A DNA stretch of 64,000 bases from Hyposmocoma kahamanoa (taxonomy: Eukaryota > Arthropoda > Insecta > Lepidoptera > Cosmopterigidae). The stretch is taken from contig NW_020654080.1 of the NCBI RefSeq assembly GCF_003589595.1, positions 3,815,331-3,879,330 of the forward strand, given 5' to 3'. Position numbers and translations under genes: made by a program. Every line of letters starts with the position of its first letter. Within the stretch, counting starts at the first letter, position 1. The notes under the pieces are model-generated. The model searched no databases, was not told the origin of the DNA, and saw nothing but the letters and a program-made list of their open reading frames with translations. Shown in pieces: positions 1 to 9,741 of the stretch.

Positions 1-323
1 TCGGCGTCCCCTTTGAATGGTGCACTTACGACTGAAGCATTTTGATAGACATCATGGAAATGCGGCAAATTGCATCGACTCTTCTAGACTTGAATACCTA
101 CGGTGGTAGGATGCCTCAATAGTTCTCTAAAAAGTTGCCATCGTCAACGTCCTACTGTAGGACAGGAGAGGGTATAGGCCATTGCCGCGACACTTGTCTT
201 TGCCAGTTGGGACTTCACCTTCATCGACGTGCAGATTCATCACGATGTTTTCAGTGAAGGAGGTTATTGCTACTAAACATTCTCAAAGACGTGGCAAGGA
301 TTCGAATTCGTCAATATCTGGTT
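1..323. other. unassigned AT-rich DNA
   Basis: Nothing recognisable. The short open frames here have no familiar protein content. Confidence 0.4.
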
Positions 324-546
324 CTGTACTCACGTTCTCCATTCGACATCCATCCGAAACAAGTACTGTCAAATAAGTCAAATAAGAGTCGAACAAATTA
401 AAAGACGCATGATGCAAATTAAGCTTCATACTTGACAGTTTACAGTTGACAGCTTGACATTGTTTTCATATTTTTGTTTTGATCGAATACTACTTATTTG
501 ACCGTAATTGTTTCGGACGGATGTCACACGGAGAATGAGATTAGAG
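324..546. mobile_element. short TIR element (MITE-like)
   Basis: The two ends are inverted copies of each other over about 60 bp at roughly 80 percent identity by eye. The left arm (324-380) contains GACATCCATCCGAAACAA and GTCAAATAAGT. The right arm (490-546), read on the minus strand, contains GACATCCGTCCGAAACAA and GTCAAATAAGT. The 223-bp length and absence of coding capacity fit a non-autonomous DNA transposon. No clear target-site duplication was found, so the superfamily is open. Confidence 0.55.
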
Positions 547-771
547 CCCCTGCACCGAGAAACTACTGTTCTTCCATATAGGTTTCATCGTTGTTTCAAA
601 AAGCTTTCTTAACTATACAATCTTAAGTGGGATATGACTTGAGTTGAAATCATGTCGTGCTACAAACTTTTTTAGTAGTTACCTATCTGTAGTCCGAAAT
701 GACATTTTCCAGAAATAACGTTAGCTCTAATTTTCATATAACCTCGAGGAAAATGTTTTTTCTTTTAAACC
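547..771. other. unassigned AT-rich DNA
   Basis: No feature recognised. It ends at the poly(T) run that begins at 772. Confidence 0.4.
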
Positions 772-1108
772 TTTTTTTTTTTTTTTTCTTTCCGGGGGAA
801 AATCCGTCACGGGGAGGCGCGGTGGTTATGTGAGACTCCTACTCACTAAAAACCCCCGGGTATTCCCACACTCCGCAAGGGACGGGGCTGTGGCCACGTG
901 GTTTACGATCCACGGCCCCGCCTGCGGTTGTCCGCGACTGCGGACCCACCTCTGGGAGACTTTCTCCACTCCGTCGTTAGTGGCATGTCGGGAATACTTG
1001 GCATGCCAACCAACCCGTGAACCCTTGCCAGGGTTCACTGTCAGGGCGGCAGTTGGCGGGCATAGGCCAGCCGCCTGCGCCCTAAACGTTTGCGGCGCAT
1101 AGGATGAG
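772..1108 (-). mobile_element. R1-like non-LTR 3' end, first copy
   Basis: Read on the minus strand, this is a GC-rich block ending in a poly(A) tail (the poly(T) at 772-787). Its 3' region contains CCCGGGGGTTTTTAGTGAG and CTCACATAACC, phrases shared with the neighbouring element at 1123-1663. It is heavily 5' truncated. Resemblance to 3' UTRs of lepidopteran R1-type retrotransposons is from memory. A TTAAAC on both sides (around 765 and 1117) may be the remnant of a target duplication. Confidence 0.55.
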
Positions 1109-1677
1109 AGGAAGGGTTAAACTTTTTTTTTTTTTTTTTTGACGGGGGCGGAAATCTTTATGGATACCCCTGAGCCCAGGGAGACTCAGGGGTTATGTGG
1201 GGACTCTCCCTCCAGACTGGAGGGCCTACCCCACTAAAACCCCCCCGGGTTTCCCTCTCGCCGGTTGAGTCGGCGCCGTGGGATCGGTGAACATTCACCA
1301 CGACGCCGCCCGGCCGCCCTAGCTTGCGCCAGGGCTCCCGCGCCAACGAGTGCCCGCAGCAGACGAGTGAGGCCGTGCAATGCAGGCTCCGAAGTCCCTG
1401 TCCAGAGCCCGCTGGCCTCACTAGGGGATCAGGCGAGCAGCGAACTGCCTTCGCCTTCTCCCCGTACGTCTGCGCCGAAGCGGGTGCGCGTCTTCCGCGT
1501 CCTCGCGCACCCGCTCCGCGGCCTCCTTTTGCGACATAACCTCTGCGCAAAAGGAAGCCACCGCCTCCCAGGACTCCTCGCTATCGAGCATGGCGGCAAC
1601 CACGCTCGGCAGCGAGAGGTCCTGCCCTACAGCTCATCCCACCGGCTGCACACCTCTAGGGTAGGAAGGGTTAAACC
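1109..1677 (-). mobile_element. R1-like non-LTR 3' end with 14-bp TSD
   Basis: A 5'-truncated retrotransposon on the minus strand lies between two exact copies of AGGAAGGGTTAAAC (1109-1122 and 1664-1677), as expected for target-primed reverse transcription. Its poly(A) tail is the poly(T) at 1123-1140. A minus-strand frame at 1421-1603 ends the coding part. It reads ...SWEAVASFCAEVMSQKEAAER followed by an arginine-rich tail, which I recognise as the C-terminus typical of lepidopteran R1-type ORF2 proteins. About 280 bp of 3' UTR follow, with the GGGGTTTTAGTGGGGTAGG phrase. Endonuclease and reverse transcriptase domains are absent. Clade assignment is from memory; element status is firm. Confidence 0.72.
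1421..1603 (-). pseudogene. C-terminal remnant of R1-like ORF2
   Basis: Sixty codons with an acidic helix-like stretch (EESWEAVASFCAEVM), then QKEAAERVRE, then an RRRR-rich terminus. This is the far C-terminus of a non-LTR polyprotein only; no catalytic motif is present. It sits inside the 5'-truncated copy at 1123-1663, so it cannot be functional. Confidence 0.5.
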
Positions 1678-2359
1678 TAACTTAACCTAACCGAACCTAA
1701 TCGTGTCTTTGCGATAAATATCCAATATATCCTGAAAGAACAACGATTTCGTTATAATGCGCTTTTCGTTGTAATGAAAATTCGAACAAACGTTATTTCG
1801 AAAAAAAATCGAGTTTGTGATAGGTTACCGTTTTTAGTACATTGTCTCCTTCCGTCCCTATTTTTGGATACAGTAATTAAGTATTGATATACGAGAATCT
1901 CGTTACCAACTATGTATATATTTGCATGTCTGTCTTTTCTCTACTTAATAAAAGGGGTCCTTGGGGTCTACGTACTGCTAGCCCGTAACACATACGCTTT
2001 GGGCGACTACAAATATTTGTATTTTCCTTCTCTTTGTAAATTTGTAAAGTTTCGTTTAAACAGATAGTTACCTAACATAAATTTCAAACTCGATCAATGT
2101 TATTATAGAACCTAGTTAAGAATTGAGGTTAAATCATTAATAAAACAAACTGAAACTACCGAACAGCTGTTCTAAGATAGCAGGTAGCCGAAATAATTTT
2201 ATCAGGTGTCCCAATTTATTGGAATAGCCTGGTTTACTTCGTCTTATCATAGCAACATTGGAGATAATTTGTGATCTTGCGTGACATTGTTTTTGTAGGA
2301 CTATTGCTCTTGTGTCCAAAAACTGGAGTACGCTACTTGCATCTGTATTTCTTAAAACA
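1678..2359. other. unassigned AT-rich DNA after CCTAA-like motifs
   Basis: The first 30 bp (1675-1700) contain CCTAACTTAACCTAACC, loosely like the insect telomere repeat CCTAA read on this strand. The rest has no recognised content. Confidence 0.35.
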
Positions 2360-2480
2360 TACAAATAAGGGCTATTCAAGACTAGAGTCAATGGGCCTTT
2401 TTAGACAAACTGTCATCGATTGCATTGTCGTTTTGACATTAACATTGTGGCCAAGCGTGTGTTTTTTCATAAAAACAATA
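2360..2480 (+). pseudogene. decayed jockey-like RT C-terminus
   Basis: The sequence CTATTCAAGACTAGAGTCAA followed by ACATTGTGGCCAAGCGTGTG matches, with many changes, the jockey-like 3' ends at 12662-12775 and 44001-44170. In those copies the same stretch encodes a LFKARLNRHF-like terminus. Stop codons interrupt the frame here. Confidence 0.45.
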
Positions 2481-2985
2481 TAAAAAAATGAAGGAAATTG
2501 GGTGATTTGGTATTCCACGAAACATGTACCGGTTAAATCGTGCAAAATGGCTGCGCTTAAATAATTAATCTTCCTATCTTCACAAAAGAATATAGATATT
2601 TAATATCCAACATACACTAATATTGGAAACTTTATGTGTCTGCGTTGGTATGAATAAATTCTAACTGCAGACGCCTTAATTGCACTCTGTTTGTCATCCT
2701 TTTTATTCTGTTATTTCGTTGTTCCCCCACTTTTATGGGATTAACTTTGTAAATGTGTTGCGTTTTGCATTTAATCTCCCTGTTTTAAAACGGGATGAAA
2801 GTAAAAATAATGTGGTTATTGTTGTTTGACATTTTGTTCATGGATGAATGAGAGAATGGAGAATGGACTGCACCATTTAGGTTGAGATTTGGACCTTTTC
2901 AAAGTAATTCATTTATACCCCGCATTAGAATTATCTGATTCATTCCCTTTGAGCTGTTTTGTCAATGATTTCTTAGTAATTAATA
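2481..2985. other. unassigned AT-rich DNA
   Basis: No recognisable gene or repeat. Confidence 0.35.
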
Positions 2986-3200
2986 AGAATAATAACGCGC
3001 ACTCAATGCCAAAGCCCCGCGCTAGGAAGACCCTGTATCGCGTTAGCCGTGGACACAGACATAGACAACCACAAATTACACCCAAACTCACGAGAGAAAT
3101 AAATGTAGGACATACAAATATTTCACCTAGCCCGGGAATCGAACCCGAGACCTCTGCGTGGCAGTCCAGCATGGTAACTGTTCGAACACAGAGGCAGTTA
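2986..3200 (-). repeat. SINE1 copy (tRNA-derived)
   Basis: Minus-strand SINE. On the plus strand it starts with the AATAATAA tail and runs through CCCCGCGCTAGG and ATAGACAACCACAAATTACA to the tRNA-like head. The B box appears as GGGAATCGAACCC (3136-3148) and the head ends in GGCAGTT. Slightly diverged from the copy at 18741-18962. Confidence 0.82.
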
Positions 3201-3240
3201 AATTGGAAATGAAATTTATTTTGTTCGGATCTAAATCACG
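3200..3240 (-). repeat. PAL repeat remnant
   Basis: GGAAATGAAATTTATTTTG and CGGATCTAAATCACGTA match the end of the PAL family (compare 35830-35965). It lies directly between a SINE1 and an HP copy. Confidence 0.5.
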
Positions 3241-3410
3241 TACATTTTTAATGACACTTGGTGACGGAATTAACAAGTAATGCTCCTGGCCGTAAGCGAC
3301 ACGCCTATTCATGACAGTTGCAGTGCCACTTAGTTTTAAACGCAAAGATCTAAGCATCACTGCCACTGCGCCCGTCAACAGGTAAGGTGGCAGTGCTTCT
3401 CAGAATGTAC
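3241..3410 (-). repeat. HP repeat, partial
   Basis: Minus-strand HP fragment with GTAAGCGACACGCCT, GACAGTTGCAGTGCCACT and CACTGCCACTGCGCCCGTCA. The hairpin-1 segment is deleted, and the copy jumps to the 5' part at about 3379 (AGGTAAGGTGGCAGTG). Confidence 0.75.
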
Positions 3411-3836
3411 TTTTTCATAAGGAAGTCTACTGCTAATAAAATAAAGTAACGTTTCGGGCCTGAGACCTAGATCCATGAACTAGAACCGAAAAATAGTTTT
3501 AACAAAAACGTTGCTGTATCAATTTCAGGTATTATTAAATGCATCAAAAATTTTACAAACGTTCTGATTCTCAAATTACTCGAAAGAAACGTCCTGGTGC
3601 GCGTGCGCATTGGTCTATCGATCGTGAACGCCGCGGGCGGTCGATCATGGCCTAAGCTAATGCTGTACGCAAATATTAAACGCATTCCGGCGTACAAACA
3701 CTGTTGATGGGGTACTTTTGAGGATCTGAATTTGGGGATGAATTTATTTGCATATTAGAACCTAAGAAACCTAGTTAATAAAGATTTAATTTAAAATAAT
3801 TTTGTGTAGGCTTTCTAAATAACCCAACACCAAAAT
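3411..3836. other. unassigned DNA
   Basis: Nothing recognised. There is a small GC-rich patch at 3595-3645 with no clear role. Confidence 0.35.
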
Positions 3837-4026
3837 TTTTTTATGATACCAAGGGACGAAACGAACAAGGCTTGCGCCTGTTGGTAAGCGACACGCCTGT
3901 CCCTAACAGTTGCAGTGCCACTCAGAAATTGAAATCACACAGATCTGAGGGGCACTGCCACTGCTCCCGTCACCCTGAGACAAGTTGACAAGTCCCATGT
4001 GCCTGTGACTTCACCAGCACCTATAC
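3837..4026 (-). repeat. HP repeat, 3' two-thirds
   Basis: Minus-strand copy starting at the 3' terminus (TTATGATACCAAGGGACGAA) and running through GTAAGCGACACGCCTGTCC, hairpin 2 (AGTGCCACTC / GGGGCACTGCCACTG) and GACAAGTCCCATGTGCCTG. It is truncated before hairpin 1. Confidence 0.8.
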
Positions 4027-5140
4027 CTAAACATGGAAATTAATACACAGGCCTAAATATAAATGCTACTAAGAAATTGTTGATTCCGTAATCGGGTAAA
4101 AGTATAGAAGTATGGAATGTTTTTATTAGAAAAATCCTGAAATGTTTAAGAATGTTGCACTAGCCCGTAATTGTGATAAGATATGTATAGAATCACACAG
4201 TACTACGCTATTTAGTAACAACAATCAAAGCCCCTGAATAAAAAAAATATTTAAAAGTCATGGCGTCAAAATTTTATTATAATGTGCCAAAAAAAATTAC
4301 TTTGATTGATAATTTTAATGAATATAAATTCATGATTCATATATTCATTGTGTAAAATAGAACTGTTAGCATTCTTAATAAATAGTACTTTTTACCCCTT
4401 GACAGAATTCTTTGACGCTAATTATTAACTTGACATACTATTCATGAATTTATTTTTATTTTATCTTTTGTAATTTGTCTTTATTTGCAATATTAGACAA
4501 TTTCATTAATTGTAACAAATAATTGAAATTGATTGATTAATTGTAATAATAGTAAATAGTTAAATATTTGTATATAAAAAATAAAAAGTTTAAAAGGCAT
4601 TTATTTCTCTACAAAACTAGATTTATTGAATATAATTAATTTATTTGCAAACGCTTTTTTATGTATAGAATTTTGCTGGCCCTACTTTTATTATTCTCCC
4701 CGTAAGCTTTTCAAATCAGTAACTAACACGCAATGTATTACTATGATTTGGTAAGTGCACTTAACGATGCACTAAAATGAGGCTCGTAAAATCCACCCCT
4801 CATTGTTAGTTTTATTTTGTCTAACACCCTCATCATGTTTTGAGTGTTGGGAAGTTTCATTACAATTGTTAAACCTATTTGTTTCTCACTGAGAACACCA
4901 TGCATAGTCTATTACTAATGACATACATTTAAAATGTTGTCACTTACCTTCTATCTTACTATGACCAGGCTGTTTGCGGAGGCCACACTGCGAACAAATC
5001 TAACCTGAGTTAGCTTAGCTCAATTGTATCTTTTCAAACTTCGGTGCACACCGGGAACTAAGCTAACCGAGCTAACTAAACTAACCTAACGATCTTGTCT
5101 CCTTGTCTCCTTTCACCCCCGCACGTATCCATATTCAATA
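4027..5140. other. very AT-rich unassigned DNA
   Basis: No gene or familiar repeat. At 4999-5093 there are several GTTAGCTTAGCTC / GAGCTAACTAA-like words in opposing orientation, a weak inverted structure of unknown meaning. Confidence 0.35.
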
Positions 5141-5735
5141 CGTTTAGTAGCAGTAGAGCTCCTTGTGAAAGAGTTGGTCCTGGGGAGTATCGCCACCTTA
5201 CCTATTTCTGCCGCCAAGCAGTAACATCAGCATTACTGTGTTCCAGTTTTGACGGCTAAGAATGGTGTTCAGTTGCAGGGCACTAGATTAGACTACACAA
5301 GCGAACTATTCTGTGATTTCTTATAGAATAGTTGCCTTACCTATTTCTGCCGCCAAGCAGTAATGGGAGCATTACTGCGTCCCGGTTTGAAGGGTAAGAG
5401 TGGTGGTGAAATTACAGGCACATGCCAACTTATGTCTCACGGTGACAAGCGCAGTGGCAGTGCCCCTCAGATCTTTGCGATTTAAAACTCTGGACAGGCG
5501 TGTAGCAAAAATCATTTTTTTGCGTATGTCTTCTTATGTCGTCTCTCTGTTTCTGGCGAAATTACAGACACATGGGACTTGTCAACTTGTGTCTCAGGGT
5601 GACGGGCGCAGTGGCAGTGCCCCTAAGATCTTTGCGATTTAAAGCCCTGAGTGGCATTTTTACTGTTATGGCCAGGCGTGAAGCTTACCATCAGGCGCAC
5701 GACTTCTTCGATATTATAACAACAAAACTACTTAC
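5141..5735 (+). repeat. three partial HP copies in direct tandem
   Basis: The 5' end of HP (TTTAGTAGCAGTAGAGCTCC) begins at 5141 and runs to about 5275. A second partial copy restarts at 5331 with GCCTTACCTATTTCTGCCGC and breaks off at about 5520. A third restarts at 5553 inside GAAATTACAGACACATGGG and reaches ACCATCAGGCGCACGACTT at about 5704. All three point the same way. The second and third share GTGACGGGCGCAGTGGCAGT-like cores, so the segment arose by tandem duplication or repeated insertion. Confidence 0.78.
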
Positions 5736-6359
5736 GTATTTTCTTAGCTTACCTTTACATGCAACTACGTGAAGTAAGTTACGTTAGCTTCGTTCGCGGT
5801 GTGGTCTGCGCTTTAACCCATCCAGTAACGGTGTTTATCGTAAAATTAATTATCAGTATACTAATAGTACGCGGTACCCCGTTTCGCTGTATGGATTTCG
5901 AGAAATCAAGTACGGGATTTACAGCGCGATTTCTAAGTGCTTTCTGTGTAGTTGCTGTCTACTGCATTTCCATAGAGAAGTAACAACAACGTACTGACAA
6001 AAAATGATTTTGCAATTAAGAGTCGACAGAACCTCAAATAGCTTTCGTTGATTCCGCATGACAGTGAAAGTGTTGAAACCGATCGCATTTGAAAAAAATA
6101 ATAGTAAAATTGAGGATGTACCCCGATTACTATATGGTGTATAAACATGAAAATTTCTAAAAAATTTTACAATTAAAAAAGCAATAATCATCATCATATT
6201 CTGTTATTGTAAGTATTTTGTATATGTATAGTATATTTGTATGTATGTAAGTGTATGTATTATATTATTAAGTAAGGTATTAGGTTAGTTTGTTATATAT
6301 ATAATTATGAATTAGTTTCATTTATTTTAATATAACCGTAATATTCTGTTTATTTACCG
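5736..6359. other. AT-rich DNA preceding a non-LTR tail
   Basis: No coding content recognised. 6190-6300 is rich in TATG/TATA words. It may include the degraded 5' part of the element whose 3' end follows. Confidence 0.35.
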
Positions 6360-6485
6360 CGTTCGTGAATTTCGTTTTTCTCAGAGGTTGACTGGTAGAG
6401 AATGCTTTTAGCATTAAGTCCGCCTTTTGTACCCTTTGTATTGTGGTCAATAAAGTTTAATAAATAAAATAAAATAAATAAAAAA
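6360..6485 (+). mobile_element. non-LTR retrotransposon 3' terminus
   Basis: The stretch GACTGGTAGAGAATGCTTTT, with its small hairpin AATGCTTTTAGCATT, followed by AAGTCCGCCTTTTGTAC, GGTCAATAAAGTTTAATAAA and an A-rich TAAAATAAA tail, is a 3' UTR type I associate with lepidopteran non-LTR retrotransposons. No coding part remains. Confidence 0.55.
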
Positions 6486-7084
6486 AACACAAATTTACCT
6501 CGAAAATAATAACAAAACCGCTGTATTGAATATGTACTTTACATATACCAATGATTTTTTTAATATCAACTGAACTAAGTAGAACACGTAAAACATAATA
6601 GTATACTATATGCTTTTTTCATATGACTTAAATTTCGTTTGTAAAAAAATAAATTCTAAAATAAAGCCAGTGTCCCTGCCTGCAGTGTCGCTTGTCGCTG
6701 CCAACACAATGTTGCATGCTTTTTTTAACATATAGATTTAAACATTTTTTAAACGATTTTCTAAGCGTCAATTTAACAAGCGTTTAACTGAAATATCCCA
6801 TTTTAACGTTTAAAATTTATTTGCAGATTTCCATCCCTACTTGTGTTGGTTTGAACACCAGATCTTCAATTATCAGATTTTGGAAGTCTGTTGTCGGAGA
6901 AACTCTTGTACAAGTTTTAATTGATCTAACTAACACTTTGAATTCGCCGAGGGCTGTTTAATTTTGTTAGAAGGAAGTTTTCGGGTCTTTCTTCAACATA
7001 ATCACACGGGAGATATCTATTTTTAACAGGTATCTCGATTCGCTAACGTAAAGTCTCTTTGCAATGGATGCATTCGGAAAAAGA
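6486..7084. other. unassigned AT-rich DNA
   Basis: No feature recognised. Confidence 0.35.
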
Positions 7085-8726
7085 AACAGGGTCATTCCAG
7101 CGAAAATGACACCGCGGTTCAAAAATATAAATTACACTATTTAGTTTTAATTGTATGACTAGAATACGCCCAATAAATCAAATCATTACAAATAATTGAG
7201 ATTTTCCGGATATTGTACAATTATTGTATTTTTTGCCTTCATTAACGCAGCCATAGTGCTGTCGTCTATAGTGAAGCATTTTTTTTCTTATAATCTTAAC
7301 AACAGTTTTCGCGGTTATTTGTGCGTCTAAAAAAGTTATTACGGACGAAGAAAATACAATTTACGAATTTTAAAACAGTGATAAGTGATTGCATGGAAGT
7401 ATATATGGTAAGGAGTTATTAAATGTTCAATAAATACTAATTTAAAGTTCCACCCGTCACAATGAAACATATATATTTTTATTTTAACCAATAAATATGC
7501 AATCTATTGGCATTTGCTTTTGTAAAAGTAACAATTATGCTAAGGGTCATTATTTTGGCTTGGTTGGTCATTGTGCATGTAAATAGGAATGTAAATATTA
7601 AGATTTGATAGTGTGTCCCACCCGTCACAGCGATGGGTGGGACACACTTCTAAATGTTTTTACTTTGAATAAATGTTTGTATTTTCATGGATTCGAGTTT
7701 TTACGATGTTTACTAGGCGTAACAGTTGCTTTAATTTCGGAGATTAACATTTGATGTGTTAAATTGTGACGATTGGGACACCATTTTGTGACAGGTGGGA
7801 CAAGTTACATTTGAATACATAGAATTTTAAAAAATACGCTGTTTATATGTAGATCCATCGTTTGTAAGCAAATTTTTTAGAATTTTTCTAATAACTAAGA
7901 CATTATAACATATAAAAAAAGACAATGAAAAAGTGACAACATTTTTCCTGATGATTTTTAGTATCAGGAAATCCATGAAAAATGTCTCCACTAGTTTTAA
8001 CTATATATTCGAGCAAAACTTATAAAATTCGATATATTTTGATATGATACATGATACATCTTCAAGGATGCGGCAGGATTTTTCAAATTTATTGACGCAT
8101 TTTACATGCGTGACTTTGATTTCATGTCGTCATAGACAGTGCTTCAAGAAAAATAATAGGATTACTTCATCAGTTCTTTAATTCTGTTTTTTTTCATGCA
8201 AAAACGTCTTAATAAGGCAAATATTATAAAATATTTGCTTATTAACGATGGATCTCATATTAAACAGTGTAATTTTATTAATTCTGTGTATTCAATTGTG
8301 ACTCGTCCCACCCGACACAAAATCATGTCCCACCCGTCACAACGTAACATATTAATTTCCTTAAAATTTATCAAAGTTATTAATTAAGTGTATATATAAA
8401 TTAGAAATTTAACATTCAAGTTATCTCATATGAAAAACTTACCGAACAAAATATTAATAGTTTGTCTTGATCTTGGCAATGAAGCCATCAACTCGAAACT
8501 GGCGGGTGTCGTGAGTGTCCCACCCGTCACACTTAGAAAATTAAAAGTTTTGGGTATAAATAATGTCATAAATTAATGTAAATAAATAGTCGCAGTTGAA
8601 TTGCATATCTGGCTTCATGATATTTTCATTTTAAGTCTAATTAACCAATGGTTAGGGAGAAATTACATAAAGTTCAAGAAAAAAAGAGTCAAAATGTCCC
8701 ACCCGTCACTTTGGAATGGCCCAACA
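7085..8726. mobile_element. 1.63-kb element with CCCACCCGTCAC motif array
   Basis: The ends are short inverted repeats: GGGTCATTCCA at 7089-7099 and TGGAATGGCCC at 8712-8722 (one mismatch). Both are flanked by AACA (7085-7088 and 8723-8726), a plausible 4-bp target duplication. Inside, a GC-rich word close to TGTCCCACCCGTCAC recurs in AT-rich sequence: 7449-7460, 7614-7628, 8304-8318 (one change), 8326-8340, 8516-8530 and 8695-8709 on the plus strand, and 7766-7780 and 7788-7802 on the minus strand. A 13-bp inverted pair of GTGTGTCCCACCC lies at 7611-7647. No transposase is visible. The motif array resembles transposase- or host-factor-binding sites of a non-autonomous DNA element. The superfamily is unknown. 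Confidence 0.6.
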
Positions 8727-8846
8727 TCTCTTTGAGTATTGACTTCACTAAATGCGTGAGGAATGAATGTGGTCGACCAACAGACACGTAACCTGGACAT
8801 TTCGGGATTTCTTCCTCTACGACGCTCTGTTAGATATGGGGAAACA

Positions 8847-9105
8847 TTTAGTAGCAGTAGGGCTCCTTGTGAAAGTGTTCGTCTAGGGAAGTACCATCTT
8901 TGCTATTTCTACTGCCAACCAGTAATATGAGCATCACTGCGTTTCGATTTCGAAGAGTTAGGTTAAATTACAGGCAGGTGGGACTTGTCAACTTATGTCT
9001 CAGGGTGACGGGCACAGTGGCAGTACTCCACAGATATTTGTGATTTAAAGCTGAGTGGCACTGCGACTGTTATGGACAGACGTGTCGCGTTCACGTTACT
9101 TGGTG
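8847..9105 (+). repeat. HP repeat, nearly full, diverged
   Basis: Starts with TTTAGTAGCAGTAGGGCTCC and contains GCTATTTCTACTGCCAACCAG, ACTTGTCAACTTATGTCTCA and GTTATGGACAGACGTGTCGC. Hairpin 1 has decayed (AGTAATATGAGCATCACTGC). The 3' terminus is missing after about 9095. Confidence 0.8.
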
Positions 9106-9245
9106 TAAAAAAATCTATAGTTGGTAAAGGTACACAAGGGTGTATGATCATCTCTCTCGTTACACATTCCTAGGAAACGCCCTTACTTTTCCTGATCCCT
9201 GAAAGAGTTCCAAGTAATATTTACTATAATATTAAATGCCTAAAA

Positions 9246-9741
9246 TAAATGGTTTTTCAACAAGAACTTGTTTTGTAAATCAAAATAAAACAATAAATTT
9301 GGATGACAATGATTCAAATTTTTACTGTGTTTAAAAAAGTAAGGTTTGGCAATTATGAATGAGAAATGATGTCTGATAAATGTCCACCACGACCACAGTT
9401 ACAGATGTCGATTCTTTCATCAAAGTTTTTAATCACTTTTTGACAAAATGGTGGGTCTATTTCGTTAATCACTTCACCAATTTCAAGTTTCAAGGCTGCA
9501 ATCGATCGATTGGCTCCATATAGACTCTGTCTTTAACATAACCCCATAAAAAATAATCCAGTGGTGTTAACTCACATGATCGAGCTGGCCACTTAACGGC
9601 TGAATTTCGTAAAATTATGTGATCGGGAAATTTGGTTGGCCAAAAAATAATTGAAACCACGGCCACAGCCACATCATCGCCATCTAAATTTATTGTTTTA
9701 TTTTGATTTACAAAACTAAGTTCTTGTTGAAAAACCCTGTA
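9246..9741 (-). mobile_element. mariner-like element, internally deleted
   Basis: A 492-bp element (9248-9739) with terminal inverted repeats of about 50 bp. The right end, read inward, begins CAGGGTTTTTCAAC; the left begins with a mutated equivalent containing GGTTTTTCAAC. Both continue with a (TTTTGTAAATCAAAATAAAA)-type stretch. TA flanks both ends (9246-9247 and 9740-9741), the target duplication of Tc1/mariner elements. Only the C-terminal third of a transposase survives inside, on the minus strand. The arrangement is a classic deletion derivative that could be moved only in trans. Confidence 0.85.
9380..9672 (-). pseudogene. mariner transposase, C-terminal fragment
   Basis: A minus-strand frame carries WPARSCELTPLDYFLWGYVK, the region holding the last catalytic aspartate of mariner-type DDD transposases (the D of TPLDYFLWGY). 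A one-base frameshift near 9505 moves the rest into another frame, where ALKLEIGEVINEIDP and the terminal CGRGGHLSDIISHS follow, the usual end of these proteins. The N-terminal DNA-binding domain and the first two catalytic acids are missing, so no active enzyme can be made. Catalytic role and family are established knowledge; the reading is direct from the sequence. Confidence 0.85.

Noticed and set aside
1158..1550. 130-codon arginine- and glycine-rich minus-strand protein
   Set aside because: It is an alternative frame of the R1-like 3' region; the frame with the FCAEVM terminus fits better and ends where a 3' UTR should start.
1265..1690. 141-codon plus-strand frame
   Set aside because: Antisense to the R1-like element; long only because the DNA is GC-rich.
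3379..3392. CAGGTAAG as a second recursive splice site
   Set aside because: It has no pyrimidine tract upstream and is a deletion junction inside an HP copy.
4940..4960. Minus-strand GGTAAGTGACAAC as a ratchet site
   Set aside because: The upstream sequence (minus strand) is AGTAAGATAGAA, with no pyrimidine tract or AG acceptor of the usual form.
7449..8709. CRISPR array from repeated CCCACCCGTCAC words
   Set aside because: Spacing is irregular (10 to 500 bp), orientation is mixed, and the organism is a eukaryote.
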